Shown one piece after another: positions 21,927 through 32,589 of a stretch of DNA of 64,000 nt. Position 1 is the stretch's first letter, and every line of letters begins with the position of its first letter. Both the position numbers and the translations under genes were made by a program. This DNA comes from Arabidopsis thaliana (taxonomy: Eukaryota; Streptophyta; Magnoliopsida; Brassicales; Brassicaceae). Location of the stretch: positions 17,841,971-17,905,970 of the forward strand of contig NC_003070.9 in the NCBI RefSeq assembly GCF_000001735.4, written 5' to 3'. A model generated the notes under the pieces. The model did no database searches. It saw nothing but the letters and a program-made list of their open reading frames with translations, and was not told where the DNA came from.

Positions 21927-22154
21927 ATGGCTTCATGGAAGAAAACAATCGCAACACCATTCAAGAAAGCGGCAACGTTCTTTAACCAACCGCAGCAAAC
22001 GAACCGCCACGCAAACGCAAAGGCGAGAGAAGAACATGAGAAACGAACGGTACAGGAGCTTCAAGGTGATGTCATGGCTTGTGGTTATGAAGATGTCCTC
22101 GTCATGTGGTCAATTCTTGACAAGTCAAACTCTTCAAACAACCTCTCTTCTTGA
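21927..22154 (+). CDS. Small protein, 75 aa, function unknown
   Basis: A single exon starts MASWKKTIATPFKKAATFFN and ends NSSNNLSS. The N-terminal half is basic with an amphipathic pattern. The second half (HEKRTVQELQGDVMACGYEDVLVMWSILDK) looks like a compact helical segment. A good TATA box lies 95 bp upstream and a G-box 285 bp upstream. The ATG has an A-rich, plant-like context (AAAAATGGC). The protein resembles short plant-specific stress-related proteins in style, but I cannot name the family. Confidence 0.75.
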   Translation: MASWKKTIATPFKKAATFFNQPQQTNRHANAKAREEHEKRTVQELQGDVMACGYEDVLVMWSILDKSNSSNNLSS

Positions 22155-23872
22155 TTAGAATGAGAAGGAATCCGAAATTTCTCTTTTTATTTTCTCTCTT
22201 TTATGTGTATAGGAATGTATAAGCCCGTCATGCCTCTCTTCTATCTCCTTGTCTTTATGTGGTCGTGGCTTTTCTAAATTTAGAATTTTAGTGAATTTTT
22301 ATCCGATGACTAGTTAATTTGGATTCGGATGTTATTAATCCCTGTGATGATCTATCTAATTCACGGTGAGATTTTTCATTTTGGTTTGGAACAAATGAAT
22401 GAATACCTTTCATGTTGTTGTTGGCCTTTAATTCCGGTTTCATTTGTGTACTTTTGTTTATTGGAGCGGTTTACGGAACCATAGAATAAAATAGTTATCT
22501 AATCACGTTGAAATTATAACCATAATGGTTTAATACGAAATAAATATAACTAGTGGAAATTAACTATCTAATAATTCGTTACAAGATGTATCTTGTAAAA
22601 CTTTGATTGCTTTATCTCAGTAACGGATTTCTAAGTCTCATGGGAGATAATGTTATCCACACTCTCTTATCCAATAGCCTTTCAGAGACACTAGAGTTGT
22701 GCTCATTGATTGCCAAATCTTTTGGAAATTTATAAGTAACCCCAAAGACAATTAATTTTAAGTTTTTAACTCAAGTGGACCAATTCTGTTTTTAAGTTTT
22801 TAACTCGAGTGGACCAATTCTGTTTTTACGGTCGTTTTTTTCTTTGCATGAATGAGCCAAAACTAGATTAAAAAGGTGATTGCCGACAAAGAAGAAAAGA
22901 GAGAGAGAGAGGTGATTTTCGATTATGTGCAGTTTATCTCTATAAAATTAAAATATGTGACATTTTGCTACAAAATGTCTATTTTTAATGAAATTTCAGT
23001 GTTGGGTTGGTTTTATTGCTATCGTTTAGAAGAAATCAAAGCAAGTTAAACAGATGTGTTGGTTCAATAGTATCATCATGTCTACATGTTTGGTTGTTTT
23101 GCCATTACATAATAATAGATCTTGAATAGTAGAACATGCGGGAGATAAATCATAAACAACATATCAATAATCTTCATATAAGATTGGTGTTCATAAAATA
23201 TACATGTATAAGATTACAAAAAATCGAAAAAATAATTAAATAAAATTTTGATGATAGCCCTTAAACTTAGGAAAATCCCAATCATTGAAACCAAAAAAAA
23301 AAACTAAGAAGAGAAACAAAAAAAAAAGTACAGCCGTATAAGGCAGAGTGTGAGGTAATGTGATGAATGATAATAAGATGTGAAACTTTAATAAATTGAA
23401 AGTGGGACAACATGATTCCTATAACGTGCCTTGTCTTCTCCATCATCTTCATTAACATCCCTAACATGTTCAAACATCTGATCAGAGAGCTGGCCTCACT
23501 TCTGCAACCTAACATGGCCCCTTTAAAGGTCAAATCCATCTCTACAAACTTTTGGAAGTTCATGTACATGCCTTAATAACAAACATCTTTTCGATACAAG
23601 ACACAGAAAAACAACATAAACGAGATATTTATAGCCCACGAGTCTATAAAACTATTGGTTTGATAAGGGAATCATTGATCTACTGTGTATCAAACTATAC
23701 TTAAAAGTTTACATACCAAAGCAAACATTTACTTTCTAGTTAAAATATTGTAAGTTACATGGGTGATAGGTCTATGTAAAAATTTCTCTAATAAGCTCAT
23801 TCTGCCATATAAAAAAAACATTTTGAGTTTACGCAATCAATAAATGTATATCACAAACTTGGAACTGGAGAA
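22155..23872. other. Intergenic, AT-rich
   Basis: No supported gene. A 34-bp tandem duplication sits at 22756-22823 (units share AACTC-AGTGGACCAATTCTG). Around 23,400-23,570 on the - strand a short open frame exists, but no supported gene model could be built from it. Confidence 0.5.
22756..22823. repeat. Tandem duplication of a 34-bp unit
   Basis: Two adjacent copies (22756-22789, 22790-22823) differ only at CAAGTGG versus CGAGTGG and by an A/T-run shift. Confidence 0.8.
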
Positions 23873-24400
23873 ATGAGTTGGAGAAAGATAAAATGCTCCT
23901 TAACACATGGCATTGCAAGTGAAGGGATATGGATCAATGGGGTTTATTATTACTTAGGTGACATGTCTAAGACCATGACTGCTACTGCTTTTGTGATAGT
24001 TTGCTTTAATGTTAGGTCTGAGAAATTCGAGTTTATTTATCCAGAGGGCTATCATGAAGCTATAATGGTAAATTAGGTTTGGTTTATTATGATGATAACG
24101 TTGATGATACCGTTGAGTTGCGTGTGTGTGTTCTAGAAGACTAGGAGAAACATGAACAGTCAAAATATGCTTACACTTTGAGGGATGATAAATTCTAGGA
24201 TCATTACGTTTCCATCGTTGGAGTGATTGCTACTGGTGAAATTATTTTATCGATGGCGGATTATACATCTAAACAATCTTTCCTACTTCAATCCCGATAA
24301 AAACACTCTCCAACGTGTTGAAATTTAAAGTTTTGAATAATATCATGTAGTGTTCTGACTACACGTTTTTGTAGACGATTGTTGTAGATTATATTGCTTT
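23873..24400 (+). pseudogene. F-box-associated-domain pseudogene
   Basis: The translation WRKIKCSLTHGIASEGIWIN, then GVYYYLGDMSK, then FVIVCFNVRSEKFEFIYPEG is the F-box-associated interaction domain typical of the large Arabidopsis F-box family. The same homology continues after the stop at about 24076 (ELRVCVLED, then SKYAYTLRDDKF, IVGVIATGEIILSMADY) through several stop codons. The N-terminal F-box is missing. It is a truncated, multiply broken relic. Confidence 0.75.
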
Positions 24401-24518
24401 GTAGACCATGTAGAGTATGTTAACGTTAACGACCCAAACCTCCTCAAGTCAAACATCTATAGTTTTCCATACATGAGGACAAAAGAATCAGAAGAGGAAG
24501 AATAACTTCAATTTTTAC

Positions 24519-24838
24519 ATCCTTCAGTACGTGTTTCAAAACACCATTCACTCATTGTGGCGGGAAAGAAACAACAGGAGGTATGGGGAACAACCATCAC
24601 CAACTGCAACACTAGTCAAGATGATCGATAAGAACATCCGAAACCGGCTCAGCACACTTCAAAGGGGAGGTAATTCAAAGTATGAAGAAGGCATAGTCCT
24701 TTGGTTTGCAACAAGAAGAAATCATGTCTAGAAATTCCAAATTTCTTGTAAATAATTTTGAAAAGTTTTTACATTCACTTGTAATACCCAGTAACTTTTT
24801 CTTTTGAGTATAATTTAACATCATATTCAAAAAAAAAA
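24519..24838 (+). mobile_element. 5'-truncated LINE insertion with 18-bp target duplication
   Basis: The sequence encodes the end of a LINE ORF2: FQNTIHSLWRERNNRRYGEQ, then LVKMIDKNIRNRLSTLQ and LWFATRRNHV-stop. It finishes with a poly-A tail at about 24830-24840. Flanking copies of AATAACTTCAATTTTTAC (24501-24518 and 24839-24856) form a perfect target duplication, so this is a complete, short retrotransposition product. Confidence 0.9.
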
Positions 24839-24856
24839 AATAACTTCAATTTTTAC

Positions 24857-25298
24857 CAATTTAACATCATTTTATCTTTTTTTTTTTTTTTTTCTTTTTT
24901 AAAGATTTTTCTGAACATGAGGTTTTAAGGATAAATTACGGCCATAACATAAAACAATCCCAAATTTTTGGTTGGACAAATTAGTTTTTTTTTCTAGTAT
25001 TTGTTTTGTAGATGAGTTTGTATGCTATATTGCTATAAAAGATAAAAGTGAAATCTCTAAAAAAAAAAGAAGAAGAGATTGGCTACTTAGTTAATAATAG
25101 ATATACACACTAACATAAGGATTAAGAGTTTATTTACAGAACAATAGTCAGTGAATTAAAAGAAGTTAGGAAAGTTAGGGTCCAAAAGAGAAATAAAGCA
25201 AATATATACAGAGGAAGCTGCAAGAAGAAAAAGGGATAAGGCAAAAAGGATTTGCTTTTACGAACAGAGAGCGAGCCAGAGAGAGTGAGTAAGAGAGA
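24857..25298. other. Promoter region of RPL18, AT-rich
   Basis: A long poly-T run lies at about 24881-24900. No gene is seen; this is the upstream region and probable 5' UTR of the plastid L18 gene. Confidence 0.5.
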
Positions 25299-26245
25299 AT
25301 GACGAGCGTGAGTGGGTGTGGTTCAGTGAGTCTGATAACTAACCGCAGTGCGTTCTTGGGAAACGGACTTCAACACCGTGCCGTTTTCCTTAAACCATGG
25401 TCGTCTTCTTCGCTTCAGTCTCGGTCCATGGTTGTCGAAGCCAAAACCAAAACCAGCAGCGAAGACAGAATCGCCCGCCACTCTCGTATCCGTAAGAAGG
25501 TGTTCTCTTTCTTCTCGCTTTTAATTTCATCTCCAATGTCTCTAATATTCTCTTGAAGATAGTGTTTAATGTAGAATTGCGATGAAATTTGGGTGTTTCA
25601 TTAGAGTTCGAAGAACACATTGTAACGATAATTGAAATCGTAATTCGTAACCACTTCTATTCAATTTTAAGCTTATGTTTGGGTTTTGCATTTATTCAAA
25701 GTTGATTGTAATTTGACAATGAAATTAGAAATGTGATTCATCAGTTTTTCTTGATGTTGGTGCTATTGTGGCATGTTTGATGTGTCTCTATTTGTTACCT
25801 TGAGTTCTGTCTCATTACCGTTACTCGATGCACACATAGGTTAATGGTACAACGGAGAGGCCAAGGCTATGTGTTTTCCGATCAAACAAGCATCTTTATG
25901 TTCAAGTGATTGATGATACCAAGATGCACACCTTAGCTTCAGCTTCCACTAAGCAGAAACCAATCTCTGAAGAGTTCGACTACACCTCTGGACCAACCAT
26001 TGTAAGTTCATCTTTGTAATCAACTTTGGTAACACACTTAGCACGAGTCACTTGGCACTCAATTTGATGATATGCTTCGGTTTGGTATTGTGTAGGAGGT
26101 AGCGAAGAAAGTTGGGGAAGTGATAGCAAAATCTTGCTTGGAGAAAGGTATCACAAAGGTAGCCTTTGACCGTGGTGGTTACCCTTACCATGGACGTATT
26201 GAGGCTCTTGCTGCTGCAGCACGTGAACACGGTCTTCAGTTTTAA
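25299..26245 (+). CDS. RPL18: Plastid 50S ribosomal protein L18 (uL18c), nuclear-encoded
   Basis: Exons 25299-25499, 25840-26001 and 26096-26245 splice to 170 residues (67+54+49). The first ~50 residues ([20 protein letters not shown] and on) are Ser-rich and free of acids, a plastid transit peptide. The rest is the bacterial-type L18 fold: [11 protein letters not shown], then [20 protein letters not shown], and the ending [21 protein letters not shown]18 binds 5S rRNA in the central protuberance of the large subunit. I recall that loss of this Arabidopsis gene is embryo-lethal (EMB3105). Introns are short and canonical. Confidence 0.94.
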
Positions 26246-26690
26246 CCGTCGTTTTCTTTCCTTGTTTCTTTCCGATGAACAGCAGTGTATGAATGTAGAG
26301 AACCCATTTTCCCCAATTGAAATGTTGAGATTTTTCTATAACTATTCTACAGCCTAAACCAAGGCCCTGAACAAAACATTTATCCAAACATTTCACTAAA
26401 GTATCACTAGGTGCATAAGAACTCTGCAACTTCAGTGAATTAAGCAAGAGTGTTTCCAGAACAACTACAAATTTCAAAGAAACGTCTCTGAATCGCTTTA
26501 AAGATTTTTGCATTTAATATTTTTCTTACATATATATATTTTTAACCAATGAAAAAATAGAGAAACCTTGAACAAAAAGACAAAACAGAAAAAGAATTCT
26601 CCGACCAAAAAATATCAAAATGGTAAACCAAAAGGGCAAAGAAAGAAACTGTAGCGCCAATCTAAAGATTTCCCGCGTCATCGGCAGGAA
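26246..26690. other. Intergenic between RPL18 and FAN1
   Basis: This contains RPL18 3' UTR and the FAN1 promoter. Nothing else is seen. Confidence 0.5.
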
Positions 26691-29600
26691 ATGCTCACCG
26701 GACGGGAGAGTTTGCTCCGGTTGATTGGAAAGCGCCGGCGATTTCTCCCCAATCGCCACCTTCTTCTCTCCGCTCATACTCCGGTATTAATCTTTTGCCC
26801 TCAAATTTCCCTCATTTTCCCCCCAATTGTATCAAAGTAACATCCTTTATCCCAAATTTCCACTAGAATTCGTTAAATCTCGAGTTCAACGACTATGGCA
26901 ATCTTGTCTCATTAGCCGGAGATGATTGTCGTTTATCAGAGGATCCGACTTCTTCAGATGACCCGAGTAAATTCTCTGGTGGGTTTTAACAATTGTTTTG
27001 TTGTCTATTTGCTCATCTTCTTCATTAGGGATTTTGAAGTTAACAAATTGCCTCAAACTTCCTTCAGATGATTTGAGTTTATCCACGAGGAAGAAACGGA
27101 GATTAACTCAGACCACTCTTCTTCAGTCAAGTTTCTTGTCAGTGCCAAAACAATTAGAAGATGGTCTTGTAATTTGTACTCAGCAGAAATCGATACTCGA
27201 TTCTGAAACTTTTGAATTCAGTTTGGTGCAAAGAAGTGAGCCTAGTGAGTCTATTTGCTGCAAGGTTGAAGATGGTTCATGTTCTCCAAGTAGGGAGGAG
27301 AGTTTGAAAACTGTGACTTTAGATGAAGACAATGGTGAGGCTATTGAAACCTTTATAGTTGGTAGGAAGTTCAGTGATGTTCAGGATTTAGAAATTGGGG
27401 GTGACATTTTTCTTTTGAGACATCCTGAGAATGTCAAAGATCGAAACGCTATAAAGGTTTTTGTTTTCGTTTCTCTTAACATTGTTTTCTTGAGTGTGAA
27501 TTATTGTCTCTGTATCTGTTAACATTATTTTTGCCCTTTCACACTAGGTTATTTCTGGAGACTCTGAAATGCTTGGGTATCTACCTAAAGATATATCCCA
27601 GTGCTTGTCCCCGCTGATCGATGACTATGACCTTAAGTTTGAGGTTGGTGACTGATTTCTTCTTGTTATGCTTGTTCTGATATACGCTGAAAAGTTGAGG
27701 TATACAACGTCAGGTGCAAATGATGTAGCTATGCATTCTTTGCAGGGAACGATAACATCTGTTCCGAAGAAATCTTCTGAAGCTGTTCTGATCAAGGTTG
27801 TTTGTCACAAGATGAGATCTGATGGTTGGAAGGAATGTGAATTGTATGGAGATTTTAAACCTCTTTGGGAGAAAGTTCTTCAGGTTGTTGAGCATCAGAT
27901 GCAATTTCCGCCTAAAACAACAAGATATCAGTTGAACTTCAACGTATTACTACAAGAAGTTCTAAGAAGCTGCTCTCACTTATTCACAGCCGATGAAAAG
28001 GCATTCTTGGGTATTCACCTATGATTGCTCAAATTTTGTTTGGTGTCCTTCTTGATGTTTTTGGAATGAATGATTAACTTTTCTATACTCTACTTATTTT
28101 GGCTTACAGAATCTTTCCCCACACTTTCAGAGGATAGCCAGAGACTTTTCATCCGGCTTTACACACGAAAAGGTATCTGATCTATTACATTATCTTTCCC
28201 CTTGTAATTTTGTTTGTTTGCTCTCGTTATGGTGTAAATTGTACTAGACAATCTGATATGAAGCGGCGTTGAAACAATTGAAAACAAGTATGCGGACATA
28301 GTTAATGAATCTGGTGTCTCTTTCGAATGAACTTTCAGTGATCATTGTCTGATCTGATGGGCACTTGGGCAATAGGTAGAATGATGTTAGGTTTTGGAGA
28401 AAGCTATATGGTCTCAGTTGTAGTGTTTGGACAACTGGAACTGGCTTCCTTTCTAATCCTTTCTTGTTTAGAGGTAGTTTCACTTCTGGTGGCCACGACT
28501 CTTGTCTGCTTTTTACAGATACCTTTATTTGAAATTGTAGTACTTCGGGAACACTCTTGCTTGATTCACCGAAGCTGCAGTTCTTATGTACCTTATGATC
28601 TTTTGTGAAATGTTTCCATACCTGTTCATTCAGGACCTTGGTTTAGGCTATCAAATATATCATACCCTGAGGTGACTGATTCTCTTCAAGCCCTGAAGGA
28701 TCTGACAGGTGAATGATATGTGCTTGAACACGTTCACACACAAAAATTCTTTTAGTTGCTTAACTTAGTGCATTGTCAAAAGCTAATATATATATGATTT
28801 TCAGTCAGGGGATTTATGAGTTCAGTGAAGGACGCAAATGAACTCGATAACCAAAAGATGAAGGAAATCACAGAGTTGCTTAACGTCACTGAACTTCGTG
28901 ATATCTTATCTATGAACAAGGTTAGACCACACTATCTTAAATTTGTATGCTTTGTTCATTGAAAGTTGTCAAGGATTAGTTCTCTCATGGGTTTGCTTGA
29001 AATATGTTGGTGGTCCAGGTGTTCAGTCGCACCTCAAGAAAGAGAGACCTTATTAATTCTCTTTGTTCTTGTTACAATGATGGAACGAGGTCCGTTTGTT
29101 TTACTTTATAGTTAAGATTTATAAAGCTTCTTTCCTTTCGTAGAAGTTTCTGTTTCACTTTGAGGTTGATTTGTTTTGTTTAAATTTAGAATAAATCTAG
29201 CAACAGTAATTCTAGAAAGAACAGGACTATGTGCTAAGGTATCAAGTACAGCAGAATCTCTCATATGGCGCGTTGAGGTGAAGTTTTGGTTTTTCCACGT
29301 ACTTGGGTTTTATTTTGGGAAGAATTAACTTTTGGTTTTATGTTGCAGAGGCTTTTCTTCCTCAATGGGGAGCAAGATCTATCGTCTTTTGTTCTGCTGG
29401 ATCTTGGTATTATCAAATACCCAACTTACAAATGCATTGACTCAGAGCAAATATTCTCGAATCGGACCAAGCTTTTAGCATATGAAGAGGTGTTTACTTG
29501 TCTATATTGAAAAAAAGGAACCGGGTTAATTTTTCTACAATATTATAAAGCTTCAATTACAGGCCATTGAAGTGGCTCAGTTGATGGATGAGTCTCTTGA

Positions 29601-30976
29601 CAATGAGGATCCTCAGACAGTGTTGAAATGCATTATAATTGCTGAAACCCGCATATCCAGTTCCTCTTTGGATTCTGCTCACGCTGCTGCATTTAATCGC
29701 TTTACAGCTCCATGGGTTAACTCAAAGGTGGTTCTCTTAGGAGTTTCCTTTTTTGAGAACCAGAAGAGGCATGTAAACAATCCATCTCGTCTTTTTAGTT
29801 ATTCAGATTATCTTTATCTTTTTGCCTGTTGAGATTTGTTTCTTTGGTTTCAGGTACAACCGAGCAGTTTATCTACTGAGGCGATTGCTCAGCTGTTTTA
29901 ATTGTGATGGGAGACGAGGATACTGGACAGTCAGGTTATCAACGGATTTGGAGCACATGGGACGTCCAAATGAGAGTCTTACAGTTGCAGAGCAGGGACT
30001 ATTGGATCCTTGGGTGCGTGCTGGTTCAAGGGTAGCTTTGCAAAGGCGGATTCTTCGTTTGGCAAAACCTCCAAGACGCTGGAAAACTCCCACTTTTTCA
30101 AATCTCGTCGACAACAAGATCCCCGAGGTTATACTTCTATTCAAAGTGAAAAGATAAAATATAAAGTTGTTCATCTTCTTACTTTGTCCTCAAATGTGCA
30201 ATTTTGCATTTCAGGTTACTATTCAAGGGAGATCACTGAACTGTGAAGTTGGCATAAAAAATAGGTTTTATGGAGAAGATGGAGAACAATGTGGAGTGGA
30301 GCAGCTCGCATTGCAGTATTACAGTGGAGAAGGAGGAGGATGGCAAGGAATTCATACAGAGAGTAGTATCTGGTTAACGATTTTCGGGCTTCTCATGTGG
30401 GATATTCTATTTTCCGATGTCCCTGGCGTTTTCCAAACCCGATTCCAGGTGAATGAAACTCAATAGTTGTCTCATATGACGCAAATGAAAACTCTCATTC
30501 TGTTTTCTGTTCCCCTTATGCAGACTGCTCCACTGGACTTAGAGACTGAATCCTTCTATCTAACCAGGAAGGAAACAATAGAATCTCAGCTCGAAAAAGT
30601 CGCAAATGGAATGGCTGAAGAAATACTAATCATATCATATGAAACACAACGTGGAACAGCGTGCAGAGGAGTGGCTTGGGAGCGGTTTTCGTTAGAGGAA
30701 CTGAGAGCAGCAGTGGCTTGTGTTGGAGGTATGTGTATAGCATCGCTGTGCCGGCATTTAGCTCAAGACTATAGGAGCTGGTGCAGTGGAATGCCTGATC
30801 TACTGGTATGGCGGTTCAAGGAGAATGGTTATGAAGGTGAAGCTAAGCTTGTGGAAGTGAAATCAGAGAAAGATAGGTTATCAGAACAGCAAAGAGCTTG
30901 GCTTCTACTTCTAATGGATTCAGGCTTTAATGTTGAGATTTGCAAAGTAAGACCTGCTTCTTTAATTAAAACTTAA
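26691..30976 (+). CDS. FAN1: Fanconi-associated nuclease 1 homologue
   Basis: A multi-exon gene. Exon 1 (26691-26783) starts MLTGRESLLRLIGKRRRFLP; exon 2 follows from about 26867. A HIRAN domain lies at about 27340-27645 (TFIVGRKFSDVQDL, then GGDIFLLRHPENVKDRNAIK and EMLGYLPKDI). The mid-region matches FAN1 helical and TPR-like parts (RYNRAVYLLRRLLSCFNCDG). The last exon holds the VRR-NUC nuclease domain: CSGMPDLLVWRF and KLVEVKSEKDRLSEQQRAW, with the catalytic Asp, Glu and Lys of the PD-(D/E)XK fold present. FAN1 trims 5' flaps and unhooks interstrand crosslinks in the nucleus. Animal FAN1 uses a UBZ finger and SAP domain near the N-terminus; I see a HIRAN domain here. Downstream exon borders were not all fixed. 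Confidence 0.92.
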
Positions 30977-31919
30977 TTATCCAAATTAAAAGGAGAACAC
31001 ACGATTTGTCGGATAGTTACTTTTTTTCTTTTTTTCTTTATGCAAAAGTGATTTGTTTTTTATTTGTTGTTGATTATTCTCGAGTAGAAAGTAACACGTG
31101 TAGATAGATATCTGAGAATGAGAATAGTTGATGATGTTAGGTTTTGATGAAGTAGACGTTGTGGCTTGTTTGTTGTACCATAAAAAGACGACTAAATTTT
31201 GTTCTTCCATAAACTTTTCAAAGAGATTTGTAAATTTGGACAATGTGTGTGGGTGGTCCTCACATGTTAGTAGATTCTTATGTTATGCTTTAGTTTGCTT
31301 TTATTTTTGTGAGACTTTTTAGCTTCATTTTCTCTAGAGGAATATGCCATTTGGGGATGGGATCCAGAATCAATTTGAATTTTTAATAATTAATACTAGA
31401 TGACATTCTAGTTATTATAGATTATGTAATATGATTTGACATGTAATTATTTATACTGAATTTATGTATACTATTATATATAGTAGATACATCCTAATAA
31501 AAATTGCAATGTAATGATACCAGAAAAGAAAATTTGCAATGTAACTTTTTCAACATAATTTTTTTCTTTCTTTCCCATAAGTGTTACCATTTTATAAAGA
31601 AGTGTTACAACCCAATAGAAATATAAAAGTATCCCTTTTTAATTTAAAATTTATCCAAAAAAATGAATTTTTATTAATATAACAATTCAATTGTGTATGC
31701 ATGATAGGATTTTCTTAATTTTAATATTATGAAGTCATTTCATCTTTATTGAATAATATTATTTTTCACTTAGACTTAGTGGTATGCATAAAATCAAATT
31801 TAATACAGTCTATAGTAATTAAAACTATATATGGAGAAGTTTAATAAGATTTCAAATACCAAAAACAAATGGCAATTTCTGAGAAATGAGTCACAGATAG
31901 CGACGACAAGAGCCTTGAG
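30977..31919. other. AT-rich intergenic between FAN1 and a LINE fragment
   Basis: No gene is recognised beyond the FAN1 3' flank. The 12-bp left target duplication of the LINE (AAGAGCCTTGAG) is at 31908-31919. Confidence 0.55.
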
Positions 31920-32390
31920 AATGGGAATTGGTGTGGTGGTTTTGCTCTCAATATAGGGATTTGTTCAGCGCCTTTAGCCGAGCTGTGGGGGGTCTACTAT
32001 GGTTTGTACATGGCCTCAGAGCGGCGGGCTTCAAGAGTGGTGATCGAGGTGGATTCAGAGCTGGTTGTCGGGTTACTTACGACGGGGATTAGTGAAGCTA
32101 ATCCGCTGTCCTTCCTGGTGCGTTTGTGCCATGGCTTCATATTAAGGGACTGGATAGTTCGTATTGTTCATGTTTATAGGGAGGCTAATCGTCTTGCGGA
32201 CGGATTGGCGAACTATGTCTTTTCTTTACCTTTAGGTTTTCATTCTTTTGAGTGTGTTCCCGAGCATGTTCGGGATATCCTTTTAGAAGATACCGGTGGA
32301 ACATGTTTTCCACGTCAGGTGCGTTTGTACTATGCTTTAATTTTGGTTTAATAAAGTAGGGGAGACAATCCCACCAAAAAAAAAAAAAAA
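31920..32390 (+). mobile_element. 5'-truncated LINE carrying an RNase H domain
   Basis: A frame running to 32351 encodes a plant LINE-type RNase H: AELWGVYYGLYMASERRAS, then VVIEVDSELVVGLL, then VYREANRLADGLANYVF. Glu and two Asp residues stand at catalytic positions. The first catalytic strand is cut off by the 5' truncation. A poly-A tail ends at 32390. Flanking repeats AAGAGCCTTGAG (31908-31919 and 32391-32402) are a 12-bp target duplication. It lies about 200 bp upstream of the YSL8 start codon. Confidence 0.9.
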
Positions 32391-32589
32391 AAGAGCCTTG
32401 AGTTAAAAAAAGAAAAAAAAAAGTGAAAAGTATTAAAGTGTTAAACTATCTCATTGTCTGATGAGAGAGACTTCAGTTTTCGTTGACTCTTTCTGAAAAA
32501 ATCTTCTTTGTACCTTATTACAATATTACTTCTCTTCTTCTTCTTGTTCACCATCTCTCTTATTTCGCAGATCTAAAGAGAAAAAAACC

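Noticed and set aside
23282..23569. Open frame on the - strand (MNFQKFVEMDLTFKGAMLGC...) and an overlapping alternative frame MFEHVRDVNEDDGEDKARYR.
   Set aside because: Neither has a convincing start, partner exon or family match. The second looks coding-like but stands alone and may be a displaced exon fragment.
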